From Microbacterium album (lineage in GTDB: Bacteria > Actinomycetota > Actinomycetes > Actinomycetales > Microbacteriaceae), in contig NZ_BMJY01000001.1 in NCBI RefSeq assembly GCF_014643695.1, positions 186,001-250,000 on the forward strand: 64,000 nt of DNA, written 5' to 3'. A model generated the notes under the pieces. That model was not told where the DNA came from and searched no databases. It was given only the letters and a program-made list of their open reading frames with translations. Below are positions 62,455-64,000 of the stretch, in pieces (the stretch's first letter is position 1; each line of letters starts with the position of its first letter). A program made the position numbers and the translations under genes.

Positions 62455-64000
62455 TCACGGGCGCCTCCAGACGCGGCCGTCGCGGGCGAGCAGCTCGTCG
62501 GCCGAGGGCGGGCCCCACGAACCGGGGTCGTACTGCTCGAGCGGGCCGCCCTGCGCGGCCCAGAACTCCTCCACGGGGTCCAGGATGCGCCAGGACAGCT
62601 CGACCTCCTCGTGCCGCGGGAACAGCGGCGGGTCGCCCAGCAGGACGTCCAGGATCAGGCGCTCGTACGCCTCGGGGCTCGCCTCCGTGAACGCGTGTCC
62701 GTACCCGAAGTCCATCGTCACGTCGCGCACATGCGTGCCGGTGCCGGGCACCTTGGAGCCGAAGCGGATCGTGACGCCCTCGTCGGGCTGCACGCGGATC
62801 ACGAGCGCGTTCTGTCCCAGCTCGGCCGTCTGCCCGCGCGAGAACAGGTGCTCGGGCGCCCGCTTGAACACGACCGCGATCTCGGTGACCCGGCGCCCCA
62901 GGCGCTTGCCCGTCCGCAGATAGAACGGCACGTCCGCCCAGCGGCGGGTCGCAATCTCGAGCTTGAGCGCGGCGTACGTCTCCGACGTGGAGTGGGGGTT
63001 CATCCCCTCCTCCTCGAGGAAGCCGCACACCCGTTCGCCGCCCTGCCAGCCGCCCGCATACTGGCCGCGTGCCGTCGCCGTGGCCAGGTCGCGGGGCAGG
63101 CGCACGGCCGCGAGCACCTTCTCCTTCTCGGCGCGCAGGTGCTCGGCGGAGAGGCTGATGGGCTCCTCCATCGCGGTGAGCGCCAGGAGCTGCAGCAGGT
63201 GGTTCTGCATGACGTCGCGCGCCGCCCCCACCCCGTCGTAGTAGCCGGCGCGGCCGCCCACGCCGATGTCCTCCGCCATCGTGATCTGGACGTGATCGAC
63301 GTAGTTGCGGTTCCAGATCGGCTCGTACAGCTCGTTGGCGAAGCGCAGCGCCAGGATGTTCTGCACCGTCTCCTTGCCGAGGTAGTGGTCGATCCGGAAG
63401 ATCGAGTCGGCCGGGAACGCGGCCTCCAGGGCATCGTTCAGCGCGCGGGCCGACGCGAGGTCGTGGCCGAACGGCTTCTCGATCACGACGCGGCGCCACC
63501 GGTTGTCGTCCGGGGTGTCGTCGACGAGCCCGGAGTCCAACAGCTGCTTCGCCACGGTCGGGAACGCCTTCGGCGGGATCGACAGGTAGAACGCGTGGTT
63601 CCCCATCGTGCCGCGCTCGACGTCGAGCCGATCCACGGTCTCCCGGAGTCGACGGAACGCCTCGGGGTCGTCGAACTCGCCCTGCACGAACCGGATGCCC
63701 TGCTGGAGCTGCTGCCACGTCTCCTCGCGGAACTCCGTGCGCGCGTGGTCGCGGATCGCGTCGTGCACGACCTGCGCGAAGTCCTGGTCCTCCCAGTCGC
63801 GCCGGGCGAAGCCCACGAGGGCGAAGCCCGGCGGCAGGAGGCCGCGATTGGCGAGGTCGTACACGGCCGGCATCAGCTTCTTCCGCGACAGGTCGCCCGT
63901 GACGCCGAAGATGACCAGTGCGCTGGGCCCCGCGATGCGGTTGAGGCGCCGGTCGTCGGGGTCGCGCAGCGGGTTGACGCCGCGCGAGATCTGGACGGTC
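62455..64000 (-). CDS. zwf: Glucose-6-phosphate dehydrogenase, 3' part
   Basis: About 515 codons of Zwf; the 5' end lies beyond 64000. It oxidises glucose 6-phosphate with NADP in the pentose phosphate pathway. Near the N-terminus VIFGVTGDLSRKKLMPA (NADP fold), then VIEKPFGHDLASA, the active-site RIDHYLGKETVQN and, later, FYLRTGKRLGRR. A start at the internal ATG 63873 would remove the dinucleotide motif and is not used. Confidence 0.97.
   Translation of the reverse strand, partial: TVQISRGVNPLRDPDDRRLNRIAGPSALVIFGVTGDLSRKKLMPAVYDLANRGLLPPGFALVGFARRDWEDQDFAQVVHDAIRDHARTEFREETWQQLQQGIRFVQGEFDDPEAFRRLRETVDRLDVERGTMGNHAFYLSIPPKAFPTVAKQLLDSGLVDDTPDDNRWRRVVIEKPFGHDLASARALNDALEAAFPADSIFRIDHYLGKETVQNILALRFANELYEPIWNRNYVDHVQITMAEDIGVGGRAGYYDGVGAARDVMQNHLLQLLALTAMEEPISLSAEHLRAEKEKVLAAVRLPRDLATATARGQYAGGWQGGERVCGFLEEEGMNPHSTSETYAALKLEIATRRWADVPFYLRTGKRLGRRVTEIAVVFKRAPEHLFSRGQTAELGQNALVIRVQPDEGVTIRFGSKVPGTGTHVRDVTMDFGYGHAFTEASPEAYERLILDVLLGDPPLFPRHEEVELSWRILDPVEEFWAAQGGPLEQYDPGSWGPPSADELLARDGRVWRRP

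Overview
The window is a high-GC (about 70% G+C) chromosomal stretch from an actinobacterium, most likely a Microbacteriaceae (Microbacterium-like). This rests on WhiA, RbpA, OpcA, the rpsA/coaE/uvrB and uvrA/uvrC/rapZ/whiA/gap/pgk/tpiA/secG/pgl/opcA/zwf gene orders, GTG starts, TAnnnT -10 boxes placed 6-8 bases before start codons, and solute-transport operons with ATGA/GTGA overlaps.

Layout. 1-4.36 kb: branched-chain amino acid synthesis (ilvD 3' end, ilvB, ilvN, ilvC) closed by a strong terminator. 4.4-10.8 kb: an organophosphorus-type ABC importer operon (HAD phosphatase, phnD, phnC, two phnE, cytoplasmic 5'-nucleotidase-like metallophosphatase) followed by an RpiR/SIS regulator, with Pho-box-like 11-base repeats ahead of it. 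10.9-17.2 kb: a LacI regulator divergent from an oligosaccharide ABC importer without its own ATPase, plus a debranching-type glycosidase; the promoter and LacI palindrome are clear. 17.3-25.7 kb: a DksA/TraR zinc-finger protein and a defence island: an Mrr-type endonuclease with an N-terminal PUA/EVE-like domain, then an EcoR124-like (type IC) restriction-modification operon with a zinc-ribbon DUF4145-like gene between hsdM and hsdS. hsdS carries three 12-base repeats in its central spacer. 25.9-27.5 kb: rpsA.

27.5-39.4 kb: accessory metabolism: a sulfonate/nitrate-type ABC operon, a minus-strand branched-chain-type ABC operon (binding protein with a single-base frameshift, fused LivH-LivM, LivG, LivF) ending in two carboxymuconolactone-decarboxylase/AhpD-like genes, and a divergent pair of flavoproteins. 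39.5-51.2 kb: coaE, 5-oxoprolinase pxpA and pxpBC fusion, uvrB, an OhrR divergon with a small cysteine-containing protein, uvrA, uvrC, rapZ. 51.3-54.8 kb: a minus-strand insertion of a 978-residue secreted metallophosphatase with a six-unit Pho-box-like array, and a lipoprotein gene. 55.0-64.0 kb: whiA, sodA, gap, pgk, tpiA, secG, rbpA, then on the minus strand pgl, opcA and the 3' part of zwf.

How it works together: the core genes cover amino acid synthesis, excision repair, glycolysis and the oxidative pentose phosphate entry; between them sit uptake modules for phosphorus, sugar, sulfur or nitrogen and amino-acid-like compounds, plus a defence island. Two separate phosphorus loci have tandem 11-mers resembling PhoP sites, suggesting a shared phosphate-starvation response. 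The least described features are the Mrr/type IC/DUF4145 island with its repeat-bearing hsdS, the six-gene phosphorus operon, and the liv operon ending in paired AhpD-like proteins beside two flavoenzymes.
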